Source: Kibdelosporangium philippinense (GTDB taxonomy: Bacteria > Actinomycetota > Actinomycetes > Mycobacteriales > Pseudonocardiaceae). From it: a stretch of 64,000 bases of DNA. The first letter of the stretch is position 1, and each line of letters begins with the position of its first letter. Shown piece after piece: positions 16,105 to 23,948 of the stretch. Under the pieces are notes generated by a model. It was not told the origin of the DNA and searched no databases. It worked only from the letters and a program-made list of their open reading frames with translations. Where the stretch lies: assembly GCF_021390435.2 (NCBI RefSeq), contig NZ_JAJVCN010000002.1, positions 2,170,001-2,234,000 on the forward strand. The letters run 5' to 3'. Both the position numbers and the translations under genes were made by a program.

Positions 16105-17177
16105 CAACAGATCCGGGGCAGCGGGTCGCCAACCAGCAGGTCGCAAATCCGGGTCCCGCCGAAGACGGTGTTCAACAGAACCAGCCCCGGTGGATCCGCC
16201 TTCACCCGGCCAACGATCGCGGCCGAAGCTCCAAGCGGATGGGCCCGCATGGCGGCCAACGCCGCCGAAGCCGAGTCCCCGGAAACGAAAGCCACGATCC
16301 GGCCTTCACACGCGACATACAACGGATCAATGCCAAGCAGTTCCGAAGCCCCGCGAACCTCAGTCCCCACGGGAACCTGATCCTCGTCGACGACCTCAGC
16401 GGCCTTGGCGACCTCGTTCAGAATCGTGGCCACGCCACCGCGAGTCGCGTCCCGCATGACGCGAACCCCGGGAGTCGCTGCCAACAAAGAAGCCACGAGG
16501 CCGTGCACAGCAGCGGTATCCGACTCAAGGTCAGCCTCGATATCAAGCTCACCCCGAGCAAGCATCACGGTCACGCCGTGCTCACCGACAGGACCGGAAA
16601 CCAGGATCGCGTCCCCAGGCTGAACCGAAGAAGCGCCCAGCTTCGTTGGATAGGAAATCACACCAACCCCAGCGGTGTTGATGTAACACCCATCCGCCTT
16701 ACCCCGCTGAACGACCTTCGTGTCGCCGGTGACAATCTGCACGTCCGCAGCAAACGCGGCATCTCGCATCGAAGCAACGATCCTACGAAGGTCCGCGACC
16801 GGAAAACCCTCCTCCAGAATGAACCCCGCGGTCAGATACAACGGCCGAGCGCCCGACACAGCCAGATCATTCACGGTCCCGTTGACGGCCAAGTCGCCTA
16901 TGTTCCCGCCAGGAAAGAACAGCGGCGAAACCACAAACGAGTCCGTCGTGAACGCCAGACGGGAACCACCAATCGAGAAGGAGGCCGCGTCATCCAGCTC
17001 ATCCAGCAGAGGATTGCTGAACGCGTCCACGAACACAGCCTCGATCAGCGTCTGTGTCGCCTTCCCGCCGGACCCGTGAGCCAGTGTGATCCGATCCTCC
17101 TTCACCCTGGGCCGACGCCGCCGAGCTCGCTCGATCCGATCGAGGACTTGTTGCTCTCGCACCGATATCTCGTTCAT
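16104..17177 (-). CDS. hypE: HypE, carbamoyl-to-cyanide dehydratase
   Basis: 357 aa, full length. The PurM-like ATP-binding N-terminal part has 'LAHGSGGKATQTLIEAVF' and 'AFTTDSFVVSPLFFPGGNIGDLAVNGTVNDLAVSGA' (in parts). The C-terminus ends 'DPLPRIC', giving the Cys that receives the carbamoyl group from HypF and is dehydrated to thiocyanate for cyanide transfer to HypCD. It overlaps HypD by four bases upstream and HypA by four downstream. Confidence 0.96.
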   Translation of the reverse strand: MNEISVREQQVLDRIERARRRRPRVKEDRITLAHGSGGKATQTLIEAVFVDAFSNPLLDELDDAASFSIGGSRLAFTTDSFVVSPLFFPGGNIGDLAVNGTVNDLAVSGARPLYLTAGFILEEGFPVADLRRIVASMRDAAFAADVQIVTGDTKVVQRGKADGCYINTAGVGVISYPTKLGASSVQPGDAILVSGPVGEHGVTVMLARGELDIEADLESDTAAVHGLVASLLAATPGVRVMRDATRGGVATILNEVAKAAEVVDEDQVPVGTEVRGASELLGIDPLYVACEGRIVAFVSGDSASAALAAMRAHPLGASAAIVGRVKADPPGLVLLNTVFGGTRICDLLVGDPLPRIC

Positions 17178-18301
17178 GACAAGCTCGCTTCACGCACCCG
17201 GGTCCGGGTGAACCGCCCAAAGTTGTAGTAAGCCGCACAAGCACCCTCTGGCGACACCATGCACGTCCCAATCGGCGTCTCGGGCGTGCAAGCCGTGCCG
17301 AAAACCTTGCACTCCCAAGGCTTCAGCACGCCCTTCAACACCTCGCCACACTGACAGGACTTCGGATCGGCAACCCGCACCCCGGGCACGGAGTAGGCAA
17401 GCTCAGCGTCGAACCGCGCGTACTTCGCCCGGATCCGCAAAGCCGAATTCGAGATGAAACCCAAACCACGCCACTCGAAGTACGGCCGAAGCTCCATCGT
17501 CTCACCAATAGCCCGCAAGGCCGTGACGTTCCCGTCCCAAGGAACAACCCGTGAGTACTGGTTCTCGACCTCCGAACGTCCCTCAGTCAACTGCAGCATC
17601 AGCATGTAGATCGACTGCAGAATGTCCAGCGGTTCGAACCCCGCCACCACAATCGGCTTCCCGTACTCCGCAGCGATGAACTCGTACGGCCGGCAACCGA
17701 TCACAGTGGACACGTGCCCTGGGCCGATGAACCCGTCGAGGCGCAGGTCCGGTGAGTCCAGGATTGCCTTGATCGCTGGGATGATCGTGATGTGGTTGCC
17801 GAAGACCGAGAAGTTCTCGATCCCTTCTTTCGTTGCCCGCAGGATCGTCATCGCCGTTGACGGGGCCGTGGTTTCGAAGCCGATCGCCATGAAGACCACG
17901 TGCAGGTCCGGGTTCTGCTTGGCGATCTTCAACGAATCCAGTGGCGAGTAGACCATCCGGATGGTGGTGCCCTCCGCGTTGGAGTCGAAGAAGTTCCCGT
18001 CACTTCCGGGCACGCGCATCATGTCGCCGAACGACGTCATCAGCACGCCCGGCTGACGCGCGATGTGGATCGCGTCGTCGATCCTGCCCATCGGGATGAC
18101 GCACACCGGGCAGCCGGGGCCATGCACCAGCGTGATGTTCGACGGGAGGTAGTCCTCGAGGCCGTGCTTGTAGATCGTGTGCGTGTGCCCGCCGCACACT
18201 TCCATGAATTTGTACTCCCTGCCGGGTTCGCACAGCCGGGCGATCTTCGCGGACAGCGCCCGTGCCGTCTCGGCGTTCCGGAACTCGTCTACGAAACGCA
18301 T
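17174..18301 (-). CDS. hypD: HypD, Fe(CN)2CO assembly scaffold
   Basis: 375 aa from ATG 18301. Conserved iron-scaffold motifs: 'MEVCGGHTHTIYKHG', 'LVHGPGCPVCVIPMGRID', 'GFETTAPSTA', 'GFIGPGHVSTVIG' and a C-terminal Cys set 'SCQCGEVLKG...CKVFGTACTPETPIGTCMVSPEGAC' for the [4Fe-4S] cluster. HypD with HypC holds iron while CO and cyanide are attached. The ribosome-binding site AGGGGAG is preserved, but the IS5 stack begins 11 bp before the start codon. An apparent 671-aa frame that extends upstream into the IS element is an artefact. Confidence 0.95.
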   Translation of the reverse strand: MRFVDEFRNAETARALSAKIARLCEPGREYKFMEVCGGHTHTIYKHGLEDYLPSNITLVHGPGCPVCVIPMGRIDDAIHIARQPGVLMTSFGDMMRVPGSDGNFFDSNAEGTTIRMVYSPLDSLKIAKQNPDLHVVFMAIGFETTAPSTAMTILRATKEGIENFSVFGNHITIIPAIKAILDSPDLRLDGFIGPGHVSTVIGCRPYEFIAAEYGKPIVVAGFEPLDILQSIYMLMLQLTEGRSEVENQYSRVVPWDGNVTALRAIGETMELRPYFEWRGLGFISNSALRIRAKYARFDAELAYSVPGVRVADPKSCQCGEVLKGVLKPWECKVFGTACTPETPIGTCMVSPEGACAAYYNFGRFTRTRVREASLS

Positions 18302-18312
18302 GACTCCCCTAA

Positions 18313-19249
18313 GAGGGCATCTGATCTTGGTTGGGGCGATATGTCTGTGTCGGGTGACGGCTGATACCTTGATCAACTTGTGGGGTCCCGGCGTGCGTAC
18401 CGCAGCGACTTGTCCGATGCTCGCTGGGCGTTGATCGAGCCAACGCTGACGGCGTGGCGTGCTGCCCGGCGTGGGCCGGGAACCGTGATGCGCGTGCATG
18501 ACTTGCGGGAGATCGTGAACGCGATCCTGTACGTGTGCCGGACCGGGATCGCCTGGGAGTATCTGCCGCACGACTTCCCGCCCTGCAAGACGGTTTATGA
18601 CTACTACGCCAAGTGGGAAGCCGATGGCACAACGGAAACGCTGCATGACCTGTTGCGTGACCAAGTCCGCGTCGCGAAAGGCCGCGCTGCTGCCCCGACG
18701 GCGGCGATCATCGACTCGCAGAGCGTGAAAACCTCCTGCAATGTCAGCGAATCCAGTCAGGGTATCGACGCGGGCAAGAAGATCAAGGGCCGCAAACGGC
18801 ACATCGCCACCGATGTGCTCGGCCTGCTGCTGGCGGTAATCGTGACCGCGGCGTCGGTGCAGGATTCCGCTGGCGGGCAACAGGTTCTCGATCATCTCGC
18901 CGCTGCGCATCCGACCGTGTCGGCGGCATGGGTGGACGGTGGCTACAACAACACAGTCATCCGTCATGGAGCCCAGCGGGGTATCCGGGTTGAGGTCGTC
19001 AAACGCCCTTCTGCCAAGGGATTCCACGTGTTGCCCCGGCGGTGGGTAGTGGAGCGCAGTCTGGGCTGGCTGATGCAACACCGCCGACTCGCGCGCGACT
19101 ACGAAGCCCTGCCCCAGCGGTCGCGCACGATGGTCCACTGGGCGATGACTAACATAATGAGCCGCACCCTGACCGGGGAATCCACCCAAACCTGGCGAAA
19201 CGATCCACCCAAAGCAGACATTCTTGCCTAACTAAGATCAGATGCCCTC
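18313..19249 (+). mobile_element. IS5-family element, copy 1 of the stack
   Basis: 937 bp, beginning GAGGGCATCTGATCTT and ending AAGATCAGATGCCCTC (inverted ends of about 22 bp, imperfect inside). TAA flanks both sides (18310-18312, 19250-19252). It inserts into the hypC-hypD junction, antisense to hyp transcription. Confidence 0.92.
18380..19231 (+). CDS. IS5-family transposase, copy 1
   Basis: 283 aa in one frame from GTG 18380. 'RRAYRSDLSDARWALIEPTL' starts the DUF4096-type N-terminal domain ('GIAWEYLPHDFPPCKTVYDYYAKWEADG' in parts). The DDE domain has 'AAIIDSQSVKTS' (first Asp), 'GYNNTVI' following 'AAWVDG' (second Asp), and 'RRWVVERSLGWLMQHRRLARDYE' (Glu). All catalytic residues are present, so it is probably functional. 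The sequence is the same as the next copy. Confidence 0.93.
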   Translation: MGSRRAYRSDLSDARWALIEPTLTAWRAARRGPGTVMRVHDLREIVNAILYVCRTGIAWEYLPHDFPPCKTVYDYYAKWEADGTTETLHDLLRDQVRVAKGRAAAPTAAIIDSQSVKTSCNVSESSQGIDAGKKIKGRKRHIATDVLGLLLAVIVTAASVQDSAGGQQVLDHLAAAHPTVSAAWVDGGYNNTVIRHGAQRGIRVEVVKRPSAKGFHVLPRRWVVERSLGWLMQHRRLARDYEALPQRSRTMVHWAMTNIMSRTLTGESTQTWRNDPPKADILA

Positions 19250-19252
19250 TAA

Positions 19253-20189
19253 GAGGGCATCTGATCTTGGTTGGGGCGATATGTCTGTGTCGGGTGACGG
19301 CTGATACCTTGATCAACTTGTGGGGTCCCGGCGTGCGTACCGCAGCGACTTGTCCGATGCTCGCTGGGCGTTGATCGAGCCAACGCTGACGGCGTGGCGT
19401 GCTGCCCGGCGTGGGCCGGGAACCGTGATGCGCGTGCATGACTTGCGGGAGATCGTGAACGCGATCCTGTACGTGTGCCGGACCGGGATCGCCTGGGAGT
19501 ATCTGCCGCACGACTTCCCGCCCTGCAAGACGGTTTATGACTACTACGCCAAGTGGGAAGCCGATGGCACAACGGAAACGCTGCATGACCTGTTGCGTGA
19601 CCAAGTCCGCGTCGCGAAAGGCCGCGCTGCTGCCCCGACGGCGGCGATCATCGACTCGCAGAGCGTGAAAACCTCCTGCAATGTCAGCGAATCCAGTCAG
19701 GGTATCGACGCGGGCAAGAAGATCAAGGGCCGCAAACGGCACATCGCCACCGATGTGCTCGGCCTGCTGCTGGCGGTAATCGTGACCGCGGCGTCGGTGC
19801 AGGATTCCGCTGGCGGGCAACAGGTTCTCGATCATCTCGCCGCTGCGCATCCGACCGTGTCGGCGGCATGGGTGGACGGTGGCTACAACAACACAGTCAT
19901 CCGTCATGGAGCCCAGCGGGGTATCCGGGTTGAGGTCGTCAAACGCCCTTCTGCCAAGGGATTCCACGTGTTGCCCCGGCGGTGGGTAGTGGAGCGCAGT
20001 CTGGGCTGGCTGATGCAACACCGCCGACTCGCGCGCGACTACGAAGCCCTGCCCCAGCGGTCGCGCACGATGGTCCACTGGGCGATGACTAACATAATGA
20101 GCCGCACCCTGACCGGGGAATCCACCCAAACCTGGCGAAACGATCCACCCAAAGCAGACATTCTTGCCTAACTAAGATCAGATGCCCTC
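19253..20189 (+). mobile_element. IS5-family element, copy 2 of the stack
   Basis: 937 bp, reading the same as copy 1 at an offset of 940 (937 plus TAA). Flanked by TAA at 19250-19252 and 20190-20192, so it shares one duplication with each neighbour. Confidence 0.92.
19320..20171 (+). CDS. IS5-family transposase, copy 2
   Basis: 283 aa, identical in translation to copy 1, with the same intact DDE residues. Two such recent copies in direct tandem at one site suggest either insertion of one next to the other at the TAA or amplification by recombination. Confidence 0.93.
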   Translation: MGSRRAYRSDLSDARWALIEPTLTAWRAARRGPGTVMRVHDLREIVNAILYVCRTGIAWEYLPHDFPPCKTVYDYYAKWEADGTTETLHDLLRDQVRVAKGRAAAPTAAIIDSQSVKTSCNVSESSQGIDAGKKIKGRKRHIATDVLGLLLAVIVTAASVQDSAGGQQVLDHLAAAHPTVSAAWVDGGYNNTVIRHGAQRGIRVEVVKRPSAKGFHVLPRRWVVERSLGWLMQHRRLARDYEALPQRSRTMVHWAMTNIMSRTLTGESTQTWRNDPPKADILA

Positions 20190-20192
20190 TAA

Positions 20193-21082
20193 GAGTTCCT
20201 AACAAGTTGATCACTTGTGGTGCCTGAAGGTTCGTGATCGTTGATCATGAAACGAGTGAGGAAAGGTGAGCAGCCGCCATGGATCGTCCCCGACGACCTG
20301 TGGGAACGAATCGAGCCACTGTTGCCGCGCTGGGAGTACGCGTTGTCCCGGCCAGGCCCCAAGCGGCTGCCGGATCGTCTCGTCCTGCAAGGCATCTTGT
20401 TCGTGCTGCACACCGGTATCCAGTGGGAGTTCCTGCCCCAGGAGCTGGGGTTCGGGTCAGGGATGACCTGCTGGCGGCGCCTGGCGGAGTGGAACGATGC
20501 CGGGGTGTGGCAACGGCTGCACGAGGCGCTTTTGGCCGAGCTGAACGCGGCCGGGAGGCTGGACTGGTCGCGAGCGGTGATCGACAGCTCGCACGCGCGG
20601 GCGGCGCGCCGCGGCCCAAAAGCGGGCCGAGCCCGGTCGATCGCGCCCGGCCAGGCTCCAAGCACCACGTGATCACCGAGGGCGGCGGCATCCCGCTGGC
20701 CGTCGGCCTGACCGGTGGCAACGTCAATGACGTCACTCAACTCCTCCCGCTGGTCGAGGCAATCCCGCCAGTGCGGGGCAGGCGCGGGCGTCCTCGCCGC
20801 CGCCCCGACGAGCTCTACGCCGACCGCGCCTATGACTCTGCCCAACACCGTGGTGAGTTGCGCGGTATGGGCATCGACCCACAGATCGCCGAGCGTGGAA
20901 GGGAACACGGCTCCGGGCTCGGCGCGATCAGGTGGGTCGTGGAGCGCACAATCGCGTGGTACCACGGGATGCGGCGCCTGCGTATCCGATGGGAACGCCG
21001 CGCCGACATCCACGAGGCGTTCCTCGGTCTGGCCACATGCGTGATCTGCTACCGACACGTCAAAACCTTCTGTTAGGAACTC
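20193..21082 (+). mobile_element. Second type of IS5-family element, third in the stack
   Basis: 890 bp with inverted ends GAGTTCCTAACA (20193-20204) and TGTTAGGAACTC (21071-21082). TAA on both sides (20190-20192, 21083-21085). It differs from copies 1 and 2 but uses the same target trinucleotide. Confidence 0.9.
20247..21076 (+). CDS. IS5-family (IS427-like) transposase, two frames with -1 shift
   Basis: Frame A (20247-20672) starts 'MKRVRKGEQPPWIVPDDLWERI' in part and carries the DUF4096 domain plus 'VIDSSHARAARRG' (first Asp). Frame B continues to 21076 with 'SKHHVITEGGGIPLAVGLTGGN', 'ELYADRAYDSAQHR' (second Asp) and 'IRWVVERTIAWYHGMRRLR' (Glu). The frames join at CCCAAAAG (20615-20622) by a -1 slip, as in other IS427-group elements that make a fused transposase. 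Confidence 0.85.
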
Positions 21083-21354
21083 TAAAGGATTTGGGATTCC
21101 TTGAGTGCGGCTATCTCGTCCTCGTAGGCTTTGCCGATGCTTTCGAGGAACTCCATCGCGGCTTTGGCTTCCTCCTCGTCGATCTTCGAAAGCGCGAAGC
21201 CGACGTGGATCAGTACCCAGTCACCAGGGCCGATCTCCTGGTCTGCCAACAGCCCGATGTTGATCGCCCGCTTCACCCCGCTGACGTCCACCTTGGCGAG
21301 GTCGGGCCGGTCGGCCATGATTTCGATCACTTCCCCTGGGATACCCAGGCACAT
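21082..21354 (-). CDS. hypC: HypC hydrogenase maturation chaperone
   Basis: 90 aa from ATG 21354. 'MCLGIPGEVIEI' supplies the essential N-terminal Cys after Met removal. The OB-like body has 'AKVDVSGVKRAINIGLLADQEIGPGDWVLIHVGFALSKIDEEEA', read in parts. HypC carries iron with HypD to the large subunit. The stop TAG is kept at the edge of the IS stack, formed from the target duplication plus the first IS base; the pre-insertion gene had the same stop. It overlaps the protease gene by 28 bp. Confidence 0.95.
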   Translation of the reverse strand: MCLGIPGEVIEIMADRPDLAKVDVSGVKRAINIGLLADQEIGPGDWVLIHVGFALSKIDEEEAKAAMEFLESIGKAYEDEIAALKESQIL

Positions 21355-21821
21355 GCCAGCTCCTTCCACAGATCGGCGATCAGGTCCTGTGCCACGACGA
21401 CCGCGGCACCGACAGCCGCGTTGACCGGTGGGCTGAGCCCCATATGCTCATCAAGGGACTGCGGCTGGCAGCCAAGCAGCAACACCCGGCCCGGCTTCGC
21501 GCCGAGCAGACCTACCAGTCCCAGTACGAGTTCCGGTTGCATGCCATGCGCGTCCAAACTGGACACTTCGTCCATTGCCGCCGTGTCCAGTTCGATCACG
21601 GACAGTGTCCCAGGTGGATCGTCACGGTCGACGGCATCGATCAGGATCGTCGCGGGATATGAGGCGTTCGCCATGTCATGGGCGAGGTGCATGCCCCGGA
21701 TGCCGTAGTCGACAACGCGGGCCCACGATGGCAGGTCCTGCTTGGACAGCCGCCGGACGACCTCGACGCCGAAAGCGTCGTCTCCGAGGAAAATGTTGCC
21801 AACTCCGGCCACCAAGATCAT
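21327..21821 (-). CDS. Hydrogenase maturation endopeptidase
   Basis: 164 aa, HyaD/HybD/HupD family. 'VAGVGNIFLGDDAFGVEVVRRL' contains the nickel-binding acidic residues, 'LIDAVDRDDPPGTLSVIE' and 'DAHGMQPELVLGLVGLLGA' (His ligand) follow. These enzymes test for nickel and cut the C-terminal tail of the large subunit just after the DPCxxCGxH motif. Its likely substrate is the large subunit encoded at 27579-29372, which keeps such a tail. Confidence 0.92.
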   Translation of the reverse strand: MILVAGVGNIFLGDDAFGVEVVRRLSKQDLPSWARVVDYGIRGMHLAHDMANASYPATILIDAVDRDDPPGTLSVIELDTAAMDEVSSLDAHGMQPELVLGLVGLLGAKPGRVLLLGCQPQSLDEHMGLSPPVNAAVGAAVVVAQDLIADLWKELACAWVSQGK

Positions 21822-23098
21822 AGCGGCTCGACCTCATCCGGAGCGAAGTAACGGAATCGTCCGTGGTAGGCGTAAAGCTCGGCGCCCGGATCGTCCTCAA
21901 TGGTCACAGCCAAGTGACAGGTGTCGTCGACGTCCTGGAACACCGCTTCGACGACGGCTGTCCGGCCGGCGAGGAACATGTCGTGTGCGTCAGCCCGCTT
22001 ACCCGGCCTGAGCCGAACCCGCGAGCCTTTGGACACCGCGACTCCAGCGACCAGCACGCTGTCAGCCTCCGGCGAGACGGACGCGTCGGCGCCCGGATCC
22101 CACCAGGGGGTCTCCGCGGGATTCTCCGGCGGTGTGACCGAGTGAAGGTAGCGGATCGTGCCGTGCAGGCGCTCGACCAGCTCAGCAGGCAGGTGGTCCA
22201 CTCGGTCGATCAACTCGGCCGCACGCGGATCAGTCGACCGAGCTTCGCGCTTTTCCGCGTCGGTCAACGTCATAGTGCGCAACGTGAGGATCTCGTCGAT
22301 CTCGGTGCCGTCGAACAGGTTTCCCGCGCTCTCCGGTGCGATCTCTGGCTGGTCGTAGAGGATGATCGGCGAGCACAGCACGCTTTGGCTGCCACCGACC
22401 AGCACCGGCCACATGCCGTCGTTGACGCACTCCTTGGTCGCCAGCGACGCCCACTCCGGCGGGTCTACTTGGGACAGGAACTGACCTTCATCCAGCGACA
22501 GCAGGACGTGTGCGGCGATGAAGGCGTGCCGTAGGGCATCGGGCCAGGAGGAGGAGGTCACAGGTGAGGTGTTCTTGACCTGAACGGTCAGCTGCACGCC
22601 TCCGAACGGGCCCGGAAGCGGCTTCGACCGGACCACGACCGCTCCTTGCAAGGGATAGCGTCGGCGAACGACGCGGCCGCCGGACAAGGGCTCCAACTCC
22701 TGGCCACCGTCTACAGTGAACGGAATCTGATGGTCGGCGGGGTCGCCGTCGAGCTCGACATCGACTTCACGTTCGACGGCCTCGTCCCAGGTCGTGTACT
22801 CGACATCGTCAAGGACTACCGATCCCACCGCGCGGAACCCGGCGCCTTCCTCGATTTCCACGCACCTGGCCTGCAACTGGAGAAAACGGAGTCGCAGATG
22901 GACAGGCGAGCGTGGTTCGGCAATGAGTTGGCTTTGTGCCATCGACCGCTCACCGGTGTCGTTCGCGGCGAAGGTGGGCGGCATGAGCACGCCCCACTGC
23001 CAGCGGACCTTGTTCTTCGCGGCCGACGCACGGTACGGGTAGAGCAGATATCCCTCGTACAACACCGCGTCGGCGATCGCACGCGCTTGATCCATCAT
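21818..23098 (-). CDS. Hydrogenase-cluster protein of unknown function, 426 aa
   Basis: Starts 'MMDQARAIADAVLYEGYLLYPYR', with the ATG overlapping the stop of the SIS gene upstream. I recognise this opening from proteins encoded beside actinobacterial group 1h hydrogenases, but I know no assigned function. The chain is soluble and acidic, with no Cys pairs or membrane helix. Motifs that may be structural include 'RWQWGVLMPPTFA', 'VKNTSP', 'AFIAAHVLLSLDEGQFLSQVDPPEWA', 'CSPIILYDQPEIAPESAGNLFDGTEIDEILTLR' (in parts). A C-terminal part with 'VAVSKGSRVRLRPGKRADAHDMFLAGRTAVVEAVFQDVDD' (in parts) resembles a beta-barrel fold. Overlaps of four bases on both sides show tight coupling to hydrogenase maturation. 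Confidence 0.75.
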   Translation of the reverse strand: MMDQARAIADAVLYEGYLLYPYRASAAKNKVRWQWGVLMPPTFAANDTGERSMAQSQLIAEPRSPVHLRLRFLQLQARCVEIEEGAGFRAVGSVVLDDVEYTTWDEAVEREVDVELDGDPADHQIPFTVDGGQELEPLSGGRVVRRRYPLQGAVVVRSKPLPGPFGGVQLTVQVKNTSPVTSSSWPDALRHAFIAAHVLLSLDEGQFLSQVDPPEWASLATKECVNDGMWPVLVGGSQSVLCSPIILYDQPEIAPESAGNLFDGTEIDEILTLRTMTLTDAEKREARSTDPRAAELIDRVDHLPAELVERLHGTIRYLHSVTPPENPAETPWWDPGADASVSPEADSVLVAGVAVSKGSRVRLRPGKRADAHDMFLAGRTAVVEAVFQDVDDTCHLAVTIEDDPGAELYAYHGRFRYFAPDEVEPL

Positions 23099-23745
23099 GG
23101 CGAGTCCAATGCCATGATCGTCAGCTCCCACAGCACGTGGTAAAGCGTCGTCTGGGCTTCCTGAATCCGGTGCACCGACGGAGAAGGAACTACGAACAAG
23201 TAGTCGATGCTGTCGAGTTCCGCCATCTTGCCGCCGTCGTAGCCAGCGATCCCGACGGTGAACAACCCGAGCCTGCTGGCCTCATCGAAGGCACGCAACA
23301 GGTTCTCGGAGTTGCCGCTGGTGGACAACCCGATGGCGACGTCTGACGGCCTGCCGAACGCGGCGATCTGCCGAGCGAACACGACCTCGAAACCCACGTC
23401 GTTGCACAGTGCCGTGATGACAGCGATGTCGTTGGTCAGGCTGAACGCGGGCAACGGTCGCGCGGACCCAGCTGGGCTAAGGAAAACACTGGTCAGATTC
23501 TGTGCATCGGTTGAGCTGCCGCCATTGCCGAACGTCAGCAGGCGCCCGCCACGGGCGAACCGAGCAGCTATCTCCTCAGCGCATTCGGCAAGACGAACCC
23601 CGTCACGCTCGAACACCCGCGCACGAAGCTGAACGATCTCCCGTGCCTTGTCCACAGTCGACTGACGCACCTGTTCCATCACCGCGGCCACGTTGGACTG
23701 ATCGGAGTACAGGAACGGATACAGCGACTCGATGTCGTGGTTCAT
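23095..23745 (-). CDS. SIS-domain protein 1 (GmhA/phosphosugar-isomerase-like)
   Basis: 216 aa. Phosphosugar-binding motif 'RLLTFGNGGSSTDAQNLTSVF', then 'SLTNDIAVITALCNDVGFEVVFARQI', 'DVAIGLSTSGNSENLLRAFDEASRLG', 'VGIAGYDGGKMAEL' and a C-terminal 'HRIQEAQTTLYHVLWELTIM'. This is the layout of D-sedoheptulose-7-phosphate isomerase. No other heptose pathway gene is near, and two such genes sit inside the maturation operon, so a hydrogenase-linked role is likely but unproven. ATGA-type overlaps on both sides. Confidence 0.85.
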   Translation of the reverse strand: MNHDIESLYPFLYSDQSNVAAVMEQVRQSTVDKAREIVQLRARVFERDGVRLAECAEEIAARFARGGRLLTFGNGGSSTDAQNLTSVFLSPAGSARPLPAFSLTNDIAVITALCNDVGFEVVFARQIAAFGRPSDVAIGLSTSGNSENLLRAFDEASRLGLFTVGIAGYDGGKMAELDSIDYLFVVPSPSVHRIQEAQTTLYHVLWELTIMALDSP

Positions 23746-23948
23746 AATTGCCCCACCACAGCGATGGCCTCGCGGGCGTGCACCAGGATCGTGTCGCCGA
23801 CGCTGGCGTCCACCAAGGCGACGCTCACCTCCTCGTCGCCCGCCGGTGTGCGCACGACGGCCATCTCGTCGTCGAGCAGACGAACCACGGTCACCTCGAC
23901 CGCGATGTCCGAACACGTAACGCACACATCGTCGTGACACTCAGGCAT
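23742..23948 (-). CDS. HypC/HupF-like mini-protein
   Basis: 68 aa. 'MPECHDDVCVTCSDIAVEVTVVRLLDDEMAVV' then 'EEVSVALVDASVGDTILVHAREAIAV', each read in parts. The second part matches the HypC/HupF fold (gDyvlvHag.Ai), and the 'CVTCSD' resembles the displaced Cys of HupF-type paralogs, though the canonical MCL(a/g)IP start is missing. It may be a second iron carrier or a chaperone for the large subunit. It is enclosed by the two SIS genes with overlaps of 4 and 8 bases. Confidence 0.8.
   Translation of the reverse strand: MPECHDDVCVTCSDIAVEVTVVRLLDDEMAVVRTPAGDEEVSVALVDASVGDTILVHAREAIAVVGQL

Noticed and set aside
17174..19189. Apparent 671-aa HypD fusion extending into the IS element
   Set aside because: The extra N-terminal part is the antisense frame of the IS5 transposase, repeated unchanged in the second copy. 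HypD has its own ATG and ribosome-binding site at 18301.
19149..20129. Long minus-strand frame (326 aa) over IS5 copy 2, and its counterpart at 45369-46391
   Set aside because: Antisense shadows of the transposase caused by high GC third positions; no recognisable domain.
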